This document shows positions 1-14,871 of a stretch of 64,000 nucleotides of DNA, piece after piece. A program made the position numbers and the translations under genes. Under the pieces are notes generated by a model. It was not told the origin of the DNA and made no database searches. It worked only from the letters and a program-made list of their open reading frames with translations. The stretch is from positions 1,860,001-1,924,000 of the forward strand of contig CANUEZ040000204.1 of the NCBI GenBank assembly GCA_948099385.1, read 5' to 3'. Numbering within the stretch: position 1 is the stretch's first letter; every line of letters begins with the position of its first letter. The DNA comes from Fasciola hepatica (lineage: Eukaryota > Platyhelminthes > Trematoda > Plagiorchiida > Fasciolidae).

Positions 1-65
1 CGGTAACAACCAAATTCTCGCACACCGATCCAATCCTATGTTCCATCACTTCTCTATTTATGGGC
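1..65 (+). repeat. Partial monomer at left edge
   Basis: These 65 bases match the last 65 positions of the monomer, from CGGTAACAACC to TATGGGC. The array therefore continues to the left of the window. Confidence 0.97.
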
Positions 66-3000
66 CTAAGTTAAACCAAGGCATTCCCTTATGAACAATC
101 CACACAGATTGCTCATACAATGCAATAGAGCAGTAGCAGAGTAGATTTGTATAATATGATTCTCCATGCAGCTTGACCACGGAACTGACCATTGAAAATT
201 ATGGAAGCACTGTACAGCTGTTTGATCCGCTAAGTGAATCATTCGATTTGCACATGGACAGAGCCCACTCGGAGACACGAACAAGGGTTGGGGTGAACGA
301 ATGTCAGTCGAACACCCAAATCACAAGGCTATCCCATATGGGTCTCAACGCTTTGTTCAACATATACACTACATGATATAGCACAATCCCCAAATTGGCT
401 TCGGCTTTCGCTTTCGCTTTGAACGGTAACAATCAAATTCTCGCACACCGATCCAATCCTATGTTCCATCACTTCTCTATTTATGGGCCTAAGTAAAACC
501 AAGGCATTCCCTTATGAACAATCCACACAGATTGCTCATACAATGCAATAGAGCAGTAGCAGAGTAGATTTGTATAATATGATTCTCCATGCAGCTTGAA
601 CACTGAACTGACCATTGAAAATTATGGAAGCACTGTACAGCTGTTTGATCCGCTAATGGAATCATGAGCATTGCACATGGACAGAGCCCACTCGGAGACA
701 CGAACAAGGGTTGGGGTGAACGAATGTCAGTCGAAAACCCAAATCACAAGGTAATCCGATATGGGTCTCAACGCTTTGTTCAACATGTACACTACATGAT
801 ATTGCACAATCCCGAAATCGCCTTCGGCTTTCGCTTTCGCTTTGAACGGTAACAACCAAATTCTCGCACACCGATCCAATCCTATGTTCCATCACGTCTC
901 TATTTATGGGCCTAAGTAAAACCAAGGCATTCCCTTATGAACAAACCACACAGATTGCTCATACAATGCAATAGAGCAGTAGCAGAGTAGATTTGTATAA
1001 TATGATTCTCCATGCAGCTTGAACACTGAACTGACCATTGAAAATTATGGAAGCACTGTTTAGCTGTTTGATCCGCTAATGGAATCATGAGCATTGCACA
1101 TGGACAGAGCCCACACGGGGACACGAACAAGGGTTGGGGTGAACGAATGTCAGTCGAACACCCAAACCACAAGGCTATCCCATATGGGTCTGAACGCTTT
1201 GTTCAACATATACACTACATGATATAGCACAATCCCCAAATCGCCTTCGGCTTTCGCTTTCGCTTTGAACGGTAACAACCAAATTCTCGCACACCGATCC
1301 AATCCTATGTTCCATCACTTCTCTATTTATGGGCCTAAGTAAAACCAAGGCATTCCCTTATGAACAATCCACACAGATTGCTCATACAATGCAATAGACC
1401 AGTAGCAGAGTAGATTTGTATAATATGATTCTCCATGCAGCTTGAACACTGAACTGACCATTGGAAATTATGGAAGCACTGTACAGCTGTTTGATCCGCT
1501 AAGGGAACCATGAGCATTGCACATGGACAGAGCCCACTCGGAGACACGAACAAGGGTTGGGGTGAACGAATGTCAGTCGAACACCCAAATCACAAGGCTA
1601 TCCGATATGGGTCTCAACGCTTTGTTCAACATATACACTACATGATATAGCACAAACCCCAAATCGCATTCGGCTTTCGCTTTCGCTTTGAACGGTAACA
1701 ACCAAATTCTCGCACACCGATCCAATCCTATGTTCCATCACTTCTCTATTTATGGGCCTAAGTAAAACCAATGCATTCCCTTATGAACAATCCACACAGA
1801 TTGCTCATACAATGCAATAGAGCAGTAGCAGAGTAGATTTGTATAATATGATTCTCCATGCAGCTTGAACACTGAACTGACCATTGAAAATTATGGAAGC
1901 ACTGTTTAGCTGTTTGATCCGCTAAGGGAATCATGAGCATTGCACATGGACAGAGCCCACTCGGAGACACGAACAAGGGTTGGGGTGAACGAATGTCAGT
2001 CGAACACCCAAACCACAAAGCTATCCCATATGGGTCTGAACGCTTTGTTCAACATATACACTACATGATATAGCACAATCCCCAAATCGCCTTCGGCTTT
2101 CGCTTTCGCTTTGAACGGTAACAACCAAATTCTCGCACACCGATCCAATCCTATGTTCCATCACTTCTCTATTTATGGGCCTAAGTTAAACCAAGGCATT
2201 CCCTTATGAACAATCCACACAGATTGCTCATACAATGCAATAGACCAGTAGCAGAGTAGATTTGTATAATATGATTCTCCATGCAGCTTGAACACTGAAC
2301 TGACCATTGGAAATTATGGAAGCACTGTACAGCTGTTTGATCCGCTAAGGGAACCATGAGCATTGCACATGGACAGAGCCCACTCGGAGACACGAACAAG
2401 GGTTGGGGTGAACGAATGTCAGTCGAACACCCAAATCACAAGGCTATCCGATATGGGTCTCAACGCTTTGTTCAACATATACACTACATGATATAGCTTA
2501 ATCCCCAAATCGCCTTCGGCTTTCGCTTTCGCTTTGAACGGTAACAACCAAATTCTCGCACACCGATCCAATCCTATGTTCCATCACTTCTCTATTTATG
2601 GGCCTAAGTAAAACCAATGCATTCCCTTATGAACAATCCACACAGATTGCTCATACAATGCAATAGAGCAGTAGCAGAGTAGATTTGTATAATATGATTC
2701 TCCATGCAGCTTGAACACTGAACTGACCATTGAAAATTATGGAAGCACTGTTTAGCTGTTTGATCCGCTAAGGGAATCATGAGCATTGCACATGGACAGA
2801 GCCCACTCGGAGACACGAACAAGGGTTGGGGTGAACGAATGTCAGTCGAACACCCAAACCACAAAGCTATCCCATATGGGTCTGAACGCTTTGTTCAACA
2901 TATACACTACATGATATAGCACAATCCCCAAATCGCCTTCGGCTTTCGCTTTCGCTTTGAACGGTAACAACCAAATTCTCGCACACCGATCCAATCCTAT

Positions 3001-6000
3001 GTTCCATCACTTCTCTATTTATGGGCCTAAGTAAAACCAAGGCATTCCCTTATGAACAATCCACACAGATTGCTCATACAATGCAATAGACCAGTAGCAG
3101 AGTAGATTTGTATAATATGATTCTCCATGCAGCTTGAACACTGAACTGAACATTGGAAATTATGGAAGCACTGTACAGCTGTTTGATCCGCTAAGGGAAT
3201 CATGAGCGTTGCACATGGACAGAGCCCACTCGGAGACACGAACAAGGGTTGGGGTGAACGAATGTCAGTCGAACACCCAAATCACAAGGCTATCCGATAT
3301 GGGTCTCAACGCTTTGTTCAACATATACACTACTTGATATAGCACAATCCCCAAATCGCCTTCGGCTTTCGCTTTCGCTTTGAACGGTAACAACCAAATT
3401 CTCGCACACCGATCCAATCCTATGTTCCATCACGTCTCTATTTATGGGCCTAAGTAAAACCAAGGCATTCCCTTATGAACAATCCACACAGATTGCTCAT
3501 ACAATGCAATAGAGCAGTAGCAGAGTAGATTTGTATAATATGATTCTCCATGCAGCTTGAACACTGAACTGACCATTGAAAATTATGGAAGCACTGTTTA
3601 GCTGTTTGATCCGCTAATGGAATCATGAGCATTGCACATGGACAGAGCCCACACGGGGACACGAACAAGGGTTGGGGTGAACGAATGTCAGTCGAACACC
3701 CAAACCACAAGGCTATCCCATATGGGTCTGAACGCTTTGTTCAACATATACACTACATGATATAGCACAATCCCCAAATCGCCTTCGGCTTTCGCTTTCG
3801 CTTTGAACGGTAACAACCAAATTCTCGCACACCGATCCAATCCTATGTTCCATCACTTCTCTATTTATGGGCCTAAGTAAAACCAAGGCATTCCCTTATG
3901 AACAATCCACACAGATTGCTCATACAATGCAATAGACCAGTAGCAGAGTAGATTTGTATAATATGATTCTCCATGCAGCTTGAACACTGAACTGACCATT
4001 GGAAATTATGGAAGCACTGTACAGCTGTTTGATCCGCTAAGAGAATCATGAGCATTGCACATGGACAGAGCCCAATCGGAGACACGAACAAGGGTTGGGG
4101 TGAACGAATGTCAGTCGAACACCCAAATCACAAGGCTATCCGATATGGGTCTCAACGCTTTGTTCAACATATACACTACATGACATAGCTTAATCCCCAA
4201 ATCGCCTTCGGCTTTCGCTTTCGCTTTGAACGGTAACAACCAAATTCTCGCACACCGATCCAATCCTATGTTCCATCACTTCTCTATTTATGGGCCTAAG
4301 TAAAACCAATGCATTCCCTTATGAACAATCCACACAGATTGCTCATACAATGCAATAGAGCAGTAGCAGAGTAGATTTGTATAATATGATTCTCCATGCA
4401 GCTTGACCACGGAACTGACCATTGAAAATTATGGAAGCACTGTACAGCTGTTTGATCCGCTAAGTGAATCATTCGATTTGCACATGGACAGAGCCCACTC
4501 GGAGACACGAACAAGGGTTGGGGTGAACGAATGTCAGTCGAACACCCAAACCACAAAGCTATCCCATATGGGTCTGAACGCTTTGTTCAACATATACACT
4601 ACATGATATAGCACAATCCCCAAATTGGCTTCGGCTTTCGCTTTCGCTTTGAACGGTAACAACCAAATTCTCGCACACCGATCCAATCCTATGTTCCATC
4701 ACTTCTCTATTTATGGGCCTAAGTAAAACCAAGGCATTCCCTTATGAACAATCCACACAGATTGCTCATACAATGCAATAGAGCAGTAGCAGAGTAGATT
4801 TGTATAATATGATTCTCCATGCAGCTTGAACACTGAACTGACCATTGAAAATTATGGAAGCACTGTACAGCTGTTTGGTCCGCTAAGGGAATCATGAGCA
4901 TTGCACATGGACAGAGCCCACTCGGAGACACGAACAAGGGTTGGGGTGAACGAATGTCAGTCGAACACCCAAATCACAAGGCTATCCGATATGGGTCTCA
5001 ACGCTTTGTTCAACATATACACTACATGATATAGCACAAACCCCAAATCGCATTCGGCTTTCGCTTTCGCTTTGAACGGTAACAACCAAATTCTCGCACA
5101 CCGATCCAATCCTATGTTCCATCACTTCTCTATTTATGGGCCTAAGTAAAACCAAGGCATTCCCTTATGAACAATCCACACAGATTGCTCATACAATGCA
5201 ATAGAGCAGTAGCAGAGTAGATTTGTATAATATGATTCTCCATGCAGCTTGACCACGAAACTGACCATTGAAAATTATGGAAGCACTGTACAGCTGTTTG
5301 ATCCGCTAAGGGAATCATGAGCATTGCACATGGACAGAGCCCACTCGGAGACACGAACAAGGGTTGGGGTGAACGAATGTCAGTCGAACACCCAAACCAC
5401 AAGGCTATCCGATATGGGTCTGAACGCTTTGTTCAACATATACACTACATGATATAGCACAATCCCCAAATTGGCTTCGGCTTTCGCTTTCGCTTTGAAC
5501 GGTAACAACCAAATTCTCGCACACTGATCCAATCCTATGTTTCATCACTTCTCTATTTATGGGCCTAAGTAAAACCAAGGCATTCCCTTATGAACAATCC
5601 ACACAGATTGCTCATACAATGCAATAGAGCAGTAGCAGAGTAGATTTGTATAATATGATTCTCCATGCAGCTTGAACATTGAACTGACCATTGAAAATTA
5701 TGGAAGCACTGTACAGCTGTTTGATCCGCTAAGGGAATAATGAGCATTGCACATGGACAGAGCCCACTCGGAGACACGAACAAGGGTTGGGGTGAACGAT
5801 TGTCAGTCGAAAACCCAAATCACAAGGCTATCCGATATGGGTCTCAACGCTTTGTTCAACATATACACTACATGATATAGCATAATCCCCAAATCGCCTT
5901 CGGCTTTCGCTTTCGCTTTGAACGGTAACAACCAAATTCTCGCACACCGATCCAATCCTATGTTCCATCACTTCTCTATTTATGGGCCTAAGTAAAACCA

Positions 6001-6410
6001 AGGCATTCCCTTATGAACAATCAACACAGATTGCTCATACAATGCAATAGAGCAGTAGCAGAGTCGATTTGTATAATATGATTCTCCATGCAGCTTGAAC
6101 ACTGAACTGACCATTGAAAATTATGGAAGCACTGTACAGCTGTTTGATCCGTTAAGGGAATCATGAGCGTTGCACATGGACAGAGCCCAATCGGAGACAC
6201 GAACAAGGGTTGGGGTGAACGAATGTCAGTCGAACACCCAAATCACAAGGCTATCCGATATGGGTCTCAACGCTTTGTTCAACATATACACTACATGATA
6301 TAGCACAATCCCCAAATCGCCTTCGGCTTTCGCTTTCGCTTTGAACGGTAACAACCAAATTCTCGCACACCGATCCAATCCTATGTTCCATCACTTCTCT
6401 ATTTATGGGC
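66..6410 (+). repeat. Left block: 15 monomers of mixed type
   Basis: Fifteen monomers lie here. Related copies recur at several spacings. The copies at 912 and 3450 (six monomers apart) share CACACGGGGACACG and are each preceded by a CACGTCTCT variant. The copies at 66 and 4296 (ten monomers apart) share GTGAATCATTCGATTTGC. Several units carry GACCAGTAG in place of GAGCAGTAG (1335, 2181, 3027, 3873), alternating every second monomer. No gene is seen. Confidence 0.9.
1335..3026 (+). repeat. Dimeric higher-order repeat (846 bp), two copies
   Basis: Monomers at 1335 and 2181 share GACCAGTAG, the GGGAACC variant and CCGATATGGG. Their partners at 1758 and 2604 share TTTAGCTG, AACCACAAAGC and TCTGAACGC and look identical by eye. 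The alternation gives an 846-bp unit. The 1335 and 2181 copies differ at the start (AAGTAAAACC against AAGTTAAACC) and near the end (CACAAACCCC against CTTAATCCCC), so the copies are not perfectly homogenised. Confidence 0.85.
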
Positions 6411-8948
6411 CCAAGTAAAACCAAGGCATTCCCTTATGAACAATCCACACAGATTGCTCATACAATGCAATAGAGCAGTAGCAGAGTAGATTTGTATAAT
6501 ATGATTCACCATGCAGCTTGAACATTGAACTGACCATTGAAAATTATGGAAGCACTGTACAGCTGTTTGATCCGCTAAGGGAATCATGAGCATTGCACAT
6601 GGACAGAACCCACTCGGAGACACGAACAAGGGTTGGGGTGAACGAATGTCAGTCGAAAACCCAAACCACAAGGCTATCCGATATGGGTCTCAACGCTTTG
6701 TTCAACATATACACTAAATGAAATACCACAATAACCAAATCGCCTTCCGCTTTCGTTTTCGCTTTGAACGGTAACAACCAAATTCTCGCACACCGATCCA
6801 ATCCTATGTTCCATCACTTCTCTATTTATGGGCCTAAGTAAAACCAATGCATTCCCTTATGAACAATCCACACAGATTGCTCATACAATGCAATAGAGCA
6901 GTAGCAGAGTAGATTTGTATAATATGATTCTCCATGCAGCTTGACCACGAAACTGACCATTGAAAATTATGGAAGCACTGTACAGCTGTTTGATCCGCTA
7001 ATGCAATCATGAGCGTTGCACATGGACAGAGCCCACTCGGAGACACGAACAAGGGTTGGGGTGAACGAATGTCAGTCGAACACCCAAATCACAAGGCTAT
7101 CCGATATGGGTCTCAACGCTTTGTTCAACATATACACTACATGATATAGCACAATCCCCAAATTGGCTTCGGCTTTCGCTTTCGCTTTGAACGGTAACAA
7201 CCAAATTCTCGCACACCGATCCAATCCTATGTTCCATCACTTCTCTATTTATGGGCCTAAGTTAAACCAAGGCATTCCCTTATGAACAATCCACACAGAT
7301 TGCTCATACAATGCAATAGAGCAGTAGCAGAGTAGATTTGTATAATATGATTCTCCATGCAGCTTGAACATTGAACTGACCATTGAAAATTATGGAAGCA
7401 CTGTACAGCTGTTTGATCCGCTAAGGGAATCATGAGCATTGCACATGGACAGAGCCCACTCGGAGACACGAACAAGGGTTGGGGTGAACGATTGTCAGTC
7501 GAACACCCAAATCACAAGGCTATCCGATATGGGTCTCAACGCTTTGTTCAACATATACACTACATGATATAGCACAATCCCCAAATTGGCTTCGGCTTTC
7601 GCTTTCGCTTTGAACGGTAACAACCAAATTCTCGCACACCGATCCAATCCTATGTTCCATCACTTCTCTATTTATGGGCCCAAGTAAAACCAAGGCATTC
7701 CCTTATGAACAATCCACACAGATTGCTCATACAATGCAATAGAGCAGTAGCAGAGTAGATTTGTATAATATGATTCACCATGCAGCTTGAACATTGAACT
7801 GACCATTGAAAATTATGGAAGCACTGTACAGCTGTTTGATCCGCTAAGGGAATCATGAGCATTGCACATGGACAGAACCCACTCGGAGACACGAACAAGG
7901 GTTGGGGTGAACGAATGTCAGTCGAAAACCCAAACCACAAGGCTATCCGATATGGGTCTCAACGCTTTGTTCAACATATACACTAAATGAAATACCACAA
8001 TAACCAAATCGCCTTCCGCTTTCGTTTTCGCTTTGAACGGTAACAACCAAATTCTCGCACACCGATCCAATCCTATGTTCCATCACTTCTCTATTTATGG
8101 GCCTAAGTAAAACCAATGCATTCCCTTATGAACAATCCACACAGATTGCTCATACAATGCAATAGAGCAGTAGCAGAGTAGATTTGTATAATATGATTCT
8201 CCATGCAGCTTGACCACGAAACTGACCATTGAAAATTATGGAAGCACTGTACAGCTGTTTGATCCGCTAATGCAATCATGAGCGTTGCACATGGACAGAG
8301 CCCACTCGGAGACACGAACAAGGGTTGGGGTGAACGAATGTCAGTCGAACACCCAAATCACAAGGCTATCCGATATGGGTCTCAACGCTTTGTTCAACAT
8401 ATACACTACATGATATAGCACAATCCCCAAATTGGCTTCGGCTTTCGCTTTCGCTTTGAACGGTAACAACCAAATTCTCGCACACCGATCCAATCCTATG
8501 TTCCATCACTTCTCTATTTATGGGCCTAAGTTAAACCAAGGCATTCCCTTATGAACAATCCACACAGATTGCTCATACAATGCAATAGAGCAGTAGCAGA
8601 GTAGATTTGTATAATATGATTCTCCATGCAGCTTGAACATTGAACTGACCATTGAAAATTATGGAAGCACTGTACAGCTGTTTGATCCGCTAAGGGAATC
8701 ATGAGCATTGCACATGGACAGAGCCCACTCGGAGACACGAACAAGGGTTGGGGTGAACGATTGTCAGTCGAACACCCAAATCACAAGGCTATCCGATATG
8801 GGTCTCAACGCTTTGTTCAACATATACACTACATGATATAGCACAATCCCCAAATCGCCTTCGGCTTTCGCTTTCGCTTTGAACGGTAACAACCAAATTC
8901 TCGCACACCGATCCAATCCTATGTTCCATCACTTCTCTATTTATGGGC
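6411..8948 (+). repeat. Trimeric higher-order repeat (1269 bp), two copies
   Basis: Monomers 6411, 6834 and 7257 are repeated as 7680, 8103 and 8526. Diagnostic changes shared at exact 1269-bp spacing are GGGCCCAAG, ATTCACCATG, the stretch ACTAAATGAAATACCACA, CTTTCGTTTTCGC, TAATGCAATC and AAGTTAAACC. The match ends near 8850, where the third monomer of copy 2 has CCCCAAATCGCC while copy 1 has CCCCAAATTGGC. It begins near 6330 by the same logic. Confidence 0.93.
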
Positions 8949-11909
8949 CTAAGTAAAACCAATGCATTCCCTTATGAACAATCCACACAGATTGCTCATA
9001 CAATGCAATAGAGCAGTAGCAGAGTAGATTTGTATAATGTGATTCTCCATGCAGCTTGAACACTGAACTGACCATTGAAAATTATGGAAGCACTGTACAG
9101 CTGTTTGATCCGCTAAGGGAATCATGAGCATTGCACATGGACAGAGCCCACTCGGAGACACGAACAAGGGTTGGGGTGAACAATTGTCAGTCGAAAACCC
9201 AAATCACCAGGATATCCGATATGGGTCTCAACGCTTTGTTCAACATATACACTACATGATATAGCATAATCCCCAAATCGCCTTCGGCTTTCGCTTTCGC
9301 TTTGAACGGTAACAACCAAATTCTCGCACACCGATCCAATCCTATGTTCCATCACTTCTCTATTTATGGGCCTAAGTAAAACCAAGGCATTCCCTTATGA
9401 ACAATCCACACAGATTGCTCATACAATGCAATAGAGCAGTAGCAGAGTAGATTTGTATAATATGATTCTCCATGCAGCTTGAACACTGAACTGACCATTG
9501 AAAATTATGGAAGCACTGTACAGCTGTTTGATCCGCTAAGGGAATCATGAGCATTGCACATGGACAGAACCCACTCGGAGACACGAACAAGGGTTGGGGT
9601 GAACGAATGTCAGTCGAAAACCCAAACCACAAGGCTATCCGATATGGGTCTCAACGCTTTGTTCAACATATACACTACATGAAATACCACAATAACCAAA
9701 TCGCCTTCGGCTTTCGTTTTCGCTTTGAACGGTAACAACCAAATTCTCGCACACCGATCCAATCCTATGTTCCATCACTTCTCTATTTATGGGCCTAAGT
9801 AAAACCAAGGCATTCCCTTATGAACAATCCACACAGATTGCTCATACAATGCAATAGAGCAGTAGCAGAGTAGATTTGTATAATATGATTCTCCATGCAG
9901 CTTGAACACTGAACTGACCATTGAAAATTATGGAAGCACTGTACAGCTGTTTGATCCGCTAAGGGAATCATGAGCAATGCACATGGACAGAGCCCACTTG
10001 GAGACACGAACAAGGGTTGGGGTGAACGAATGTCAGTCGAACACCCAAACCACAAGGCTATCCGATATGGGTCTGAACGCTTTGTTCGACATATACACTA
10101 CATGATATAGCACAATCCCCAAATTGGCTTCGGCTTTCGCTTTCGCTTTCAACGGTAACAACCAAATTCTCGCACACCGATCCAATCCTATGTTCCATCA
10201 CTTCTCTATTTATGGGCCTAAGTAAAACCAATGCATTCCCTTATGAACAATCCACACAGATTGCTCATACAATGCAACAGAGCAGTAGCAGAGTAGATTT
10301 GTATAATATGATTCTCCATGCAGCTTGACCACGAAACTGACCATTGAAAATTATGGAAGCACTGTACAGCTGTTTGATCCGCTAAGGGAATCATGAGCGT
10401 TGCACATGGACAGAGCCCACTCGGAGACACGAACAAGGGTTGGGGTGAACGATTGTCAGTCGAACACCCAAACCACAAGGCTATCCGATATGGGTCTAAA
10501 CGCTTTGTTCAACATGTACACTACATGATATAGCAAAAACCCCTAATTGGCTTCGGCTTTCGCTTTCGCTTTCAACGGTAACAACCAAATTCTCGCACAC
10601 CGATCCAATCCTATGTTCCATCACTTCTCTATTTATGGGCCTAAGTAAAACCAAGGCATTCCCTTATGAACAATCCACACAGATTGCTCATACAATGCAA
10701 TAGAGAAGTAGCAGAGTAGATTTGTATAATATGATTCTCCATGCAGCTTGAACACTGAACTGACCATTGAAAATTATGGAAGCACTGTACAGCTGTTTGA
10801 TCCGCTAATGGAATCATGAGCATTGCACATGGACAGAGCCCACTCGGAGACACGAACAAGGGTTGGGGTGAACGAATGTCAGTCGAACACCCAAATCACA
10901 AGGCTATCCGATATCGGTCTCAACGCTTTGTTCAACATATACACTACATGATATTGCACAATCCCCAAATCGCCTTCGGCTTTCGCTTTCGCTTTGAACG
11001 GTAACAACCAAATTCTCGCACACTGATCCAATCCTATGTTCCATCACTTCTCTATTTATGGGCCTAAGTAAAACCAAGGCATTCCCTTATGAACAATCCA
11101 CACAGATTGCTCATACAATGCAATAGAGCAGTAGCAGAGTAGATTTGTATAATATGATTCTCCATGCAGCTTGAACATTGAACTGACCATTGAAAATTAT
11201 GGAAGCACTGTACAGCTGTTTGATCCGCTAAGGGAATCATGAGCATTGCACATGGACAGAGCCCACTCGGAGACACGAACAAGGGTTGGGGTGAACGATT
11301 GTCAGTCGAACACCCAAATCACAAGGCTATCCCATATGGGTCTCAACGCTTTGTTCAACATATACACTACATGATATAGCACAATTCCCAAATCGCCTTC
11401 GGCTTTCGCTTTCGCTTTGAACGGTAACAACCAAATTCTCGCACACCGATCCAATCCTATGTTCCATCACTTCTCTATTTATGGGCCTAAGTAAAACCAA
11501 TGCATTCCCTTATGAACAATCCACACAGATTGCTCATACAATGCAATAGAGCAGTAGCAGAGTAGATTTGTATAATATGATTCTCCATGCAGCTTGAACA
11601 CTGAACTGACCATTGAAAATTATGGAAGCACTGTACAGCTGTTTGATCCGCTAAGGGAATCATGAGCATTGCACATGGACAGAGCCCACTCGGAGACACG
11701 AACAAGGGTTGGGGTGAACGAATGTCAGTCGAACACCCAAACCACAAGGCTATCCGATATCGGTCTCAACGCTTTGTTCAACATATACACTACATGATAT
11801 AGCACAATCCCCAAATCGCCTTCGGCTTTCGCTTTCGCTTTGAACGGTAACAACCAAATTCTCGCACACTGATCCAATCCTATGTTCCATCACTTCTCTA
11901 TTTATGGGC
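8949..11909 (+). repeat. Seven monomers without a clear long unit
   Basis: Seven full-length units occur here. The copy at 9372 shares AAATACCACAATAACC and CTTTCGTTTTCGC with the adjoining trimer members at 6411 and 7680. Copies at 9795 and 10218 share CTTTCAACGG in place of CTTTGAACGG, which recurs only near 17340. No gene or other element is seen. Confidence 0.85.
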
Positions 11910-14871
11910 CTAAGTAAAACCAAGGCATTCCCTTATGAACAATCCACACAGATTGCTCATACAATGCAATAGAGCAGTAGCAGAGTAGATTTGTATAATA
12001 TGATTCTCCATGCAGCTTGAACACTGAACTGACCATTGAAAATTATGGAAGCACTGTACAGCTGTTTGATCCGCTAAGGGAATCATGAGCATTGCACATG
12101 GACAGAGCCCACTCGGAGACACGAACAAGGGTTGGGGTGAACGAATGTCAGTCGAACACCCAAACCACAAGGCTATCCGATATCGATCTCAAAGATTTGT
12201 TCGACATATACACTACATGATATAGCACAATCCCCAAATTGGCTTCGGCTTTCGCTTTCGCTTTGAACGGTAACAACCAAATTCTCGCACACCGATCCAA
12301 TCCTATGTTCCATCACTTCTCTATTTATGGGCCTAAGTAAAACCAATGCATTCCCTTATGAACAATCCACACAGATTGCTCATACAATGCAATAGAGCAG
12401 TAGCAGAGTAGATTTGTATAATATGATTCTCCATGCAGCTTGACCACGAAACTGACCATTGAAAATTATGGAAGCACTGTACAGCTGTTTGATCCGCTAA
12501 GGGAATCATGAGCGTTGCACATGGACAGAGCCCACTCGGAGACACGAACAAGGGTTGGGGTGAACGATTGTCAGTCGAACACCCAAACCACAAGGCTATC
12601 CGATATGGGTCTCAACGCTTTGTTCAACATATACACTACATGATATAGCACAATCCCGAAATCGCCTTCGGCTTTCGCTTTCGCTTTGAACGGTAACAAC
12701 CAAATTCTCGCACACCGATCCAATCCTATGTTCCATCACTTCTCTATTTATGGGCCTAAGTAAAACCAAGGCATTCCCTTATGAACAATCCACACAGATT
12801 GCTCATACAATGCAATAGAGCAGTAGCAGAGTAGATTTGTATAATATGATTCTCCATGCAGCTTGAACACTGAACTGACCATTGAAAATTATGGAAGCAC
12901 TGTACAGCTGTTTGATCCGCTAAGGGAATCATGAGCATTGCACATGGACAGAGCCCACTCGGAGACACGAACAAGGGTTGGGGTGAACGAATGTCAGTCG
13001 AACACCCAAACCACAAGGCTATCCGATATAGATCTCAAAGATTTGTTCGACATATACACTACATGATATAGCACAATCCCCAAATTGGCTTCGGCTTTCG
13101 CTTTCGCTTTGAACGGTAACAACCAAATTCTCGCACACCGATCCAATCCTATGTTCCATCACTTCTCTATTTATGGGCCTAAGTAAAACCAATGCATTCC
13201 CTTATGAACAATCCACACAGATTGCTCATACAATGCAATAGAGCAGTAGCAGAGTAGATTTGTATAATATGATTCTCCATGCAGCTTGAACACGAAACTG
13301 ACCATTGAAAATTATGGAAGCACTGTACAGCTGTTTGATCCGCTAAGGGAATCATGAGCGTTGCACATGGACAGAGCCCACTCGGAGACACGAACAAGGG
13401 TTGGGGTGAACGATTGTCAGTCGAACACCCAAACCACAAGGCTATCCGATATGGGTCTCAACGCTTTGTTCAACATATACACTACATGATATAGCACAAT
13501 CCCGAAATCGCCTTCGGCTTTCGCTTTCGCTTTGAACGGTAACAACCAAATTCTCGCACACCGATCCAATCCTATGTTCCATCACTTCTCTATTTATGGG
13601 CCTAAGTAAAACCAAGGCATTCCCTTATGAACAATCCACACAGATTGCTCATACAATGCAATAGAGCAGTAGCAGAGTAGATTTGTATAATATGATTCTC
13701 CATGCAGCTTGAACACTGAACTGACCATTGAAAATTATGGAAGCACTGTACAGCTGTTTGATCCGCTAATGGAATCATGAGCATTGCACATGGACAGAGC
13801 CCACTCGGAGACACGAACAAGGGTTGGGGTGAACGAATGTCAGTCGAACACCCAAATCACAAGGCTATCCGATATCGGTCTCAACGCTTTGTTCAACATA
13901 TACACTACATGATATAGCACAATCCCCAAATCGCCTTCGGCTTTCGCTTTCGCTTTGAACGGTAACAACCAAATTCTCGCACACCGATCCAATCCTATGT
14001 TCCATCACTTCTCTATTTATGGGCCTAAGTAAAACCAATGCATTGCATTATGAACAATCCACACAGATTGCTCATACAATGCAATAGAGCAGTAGCAGAG
14101 TAGATTTGTATAATATGATTCTCCATGCAGCTTGACCACGAAACTGACCATTGAAAATTATGGAAGCACTGTACAGCTGTTTGATCCGCTAAGGGAATCA
14201 TGAGCATTGCACATGGACAGAGCCCACTCGGAGACACGAACAAGGGTTGGGGTGAACGATTGTCAGTCGAACACCCAAACCACAAGGCTATCCGATATGG
14301 GTCTCAACGCTTTGTTCAACATATACACTACATGATATAGCACAATCCCGAAATCGCCTTCGGCTTTCGCTTTCGCTTTGAACGGTAACAACCAAATTCT
14401 CGCACACCGATCCAATCCTATGTTCCATCACTTCTCTATTTATGGGCCTAAGTAAAACCAAGGCATTCCCTTATGAACAATCCACACAGATTGCTCATAC
14501 AATGCAATAGAGCAGTAGCAGAGTAGATTTGTATAATATGATTCTCCATGCAGCTTGAACACTGAACTGACCATTGAAAATTATGGAAGCACTGTACAGC
14601 TGTTTGATCCGCTAATGGAATCATGAGCATTGCACATGGACAGAGCCCACTCGGAGACACGAACAAGGGTTGGGGTGAACGAATGTCAGTCGAACACCCA
14701 AATCACAAGGCTATCCGATATCGGTCTCAACGCTTTGTTCAACATATACACTACATGATATAGCACAATCCCCAAATCGCCTTCGGCTTTCGCTTTACGC
14801 TTTGAACGGTAACAACCAAATTCTCGCACACCGATCCAATCCTATGTTCCATCACTTCTCTATTTATGGGC
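11910..14871 (+). repeat. Dimer-dominated block (846 bp)
   Basis: AAGGCATT-type and AATGCATT-type monomers alternate. Copies at 11910 and 12756 share the rare CTCAAAGATTTGTTCGAC. Copies at 12333 and 13179 share GATTGTCAG, a CACGAAAC centre and ATCCCGAAAT. Copies at 13602 and 14448 share CCGATATCGG and TAATGGAATC. The last carries a one-base insertion at 14797. The block has 846-bp spacing for about 3.5 units, with drift between successive dimers. Confidence 0.88.
14797..14797 (+). other. One-base insertion (A) in hexamer run
   Basis: CTTTCGCTTTACGCTTTG replaces CTTTCGCTTTCGCTTTG, so the monomer starting at 14448 is 424 bp. It is the only copy with this change. Confidence 0.95.
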
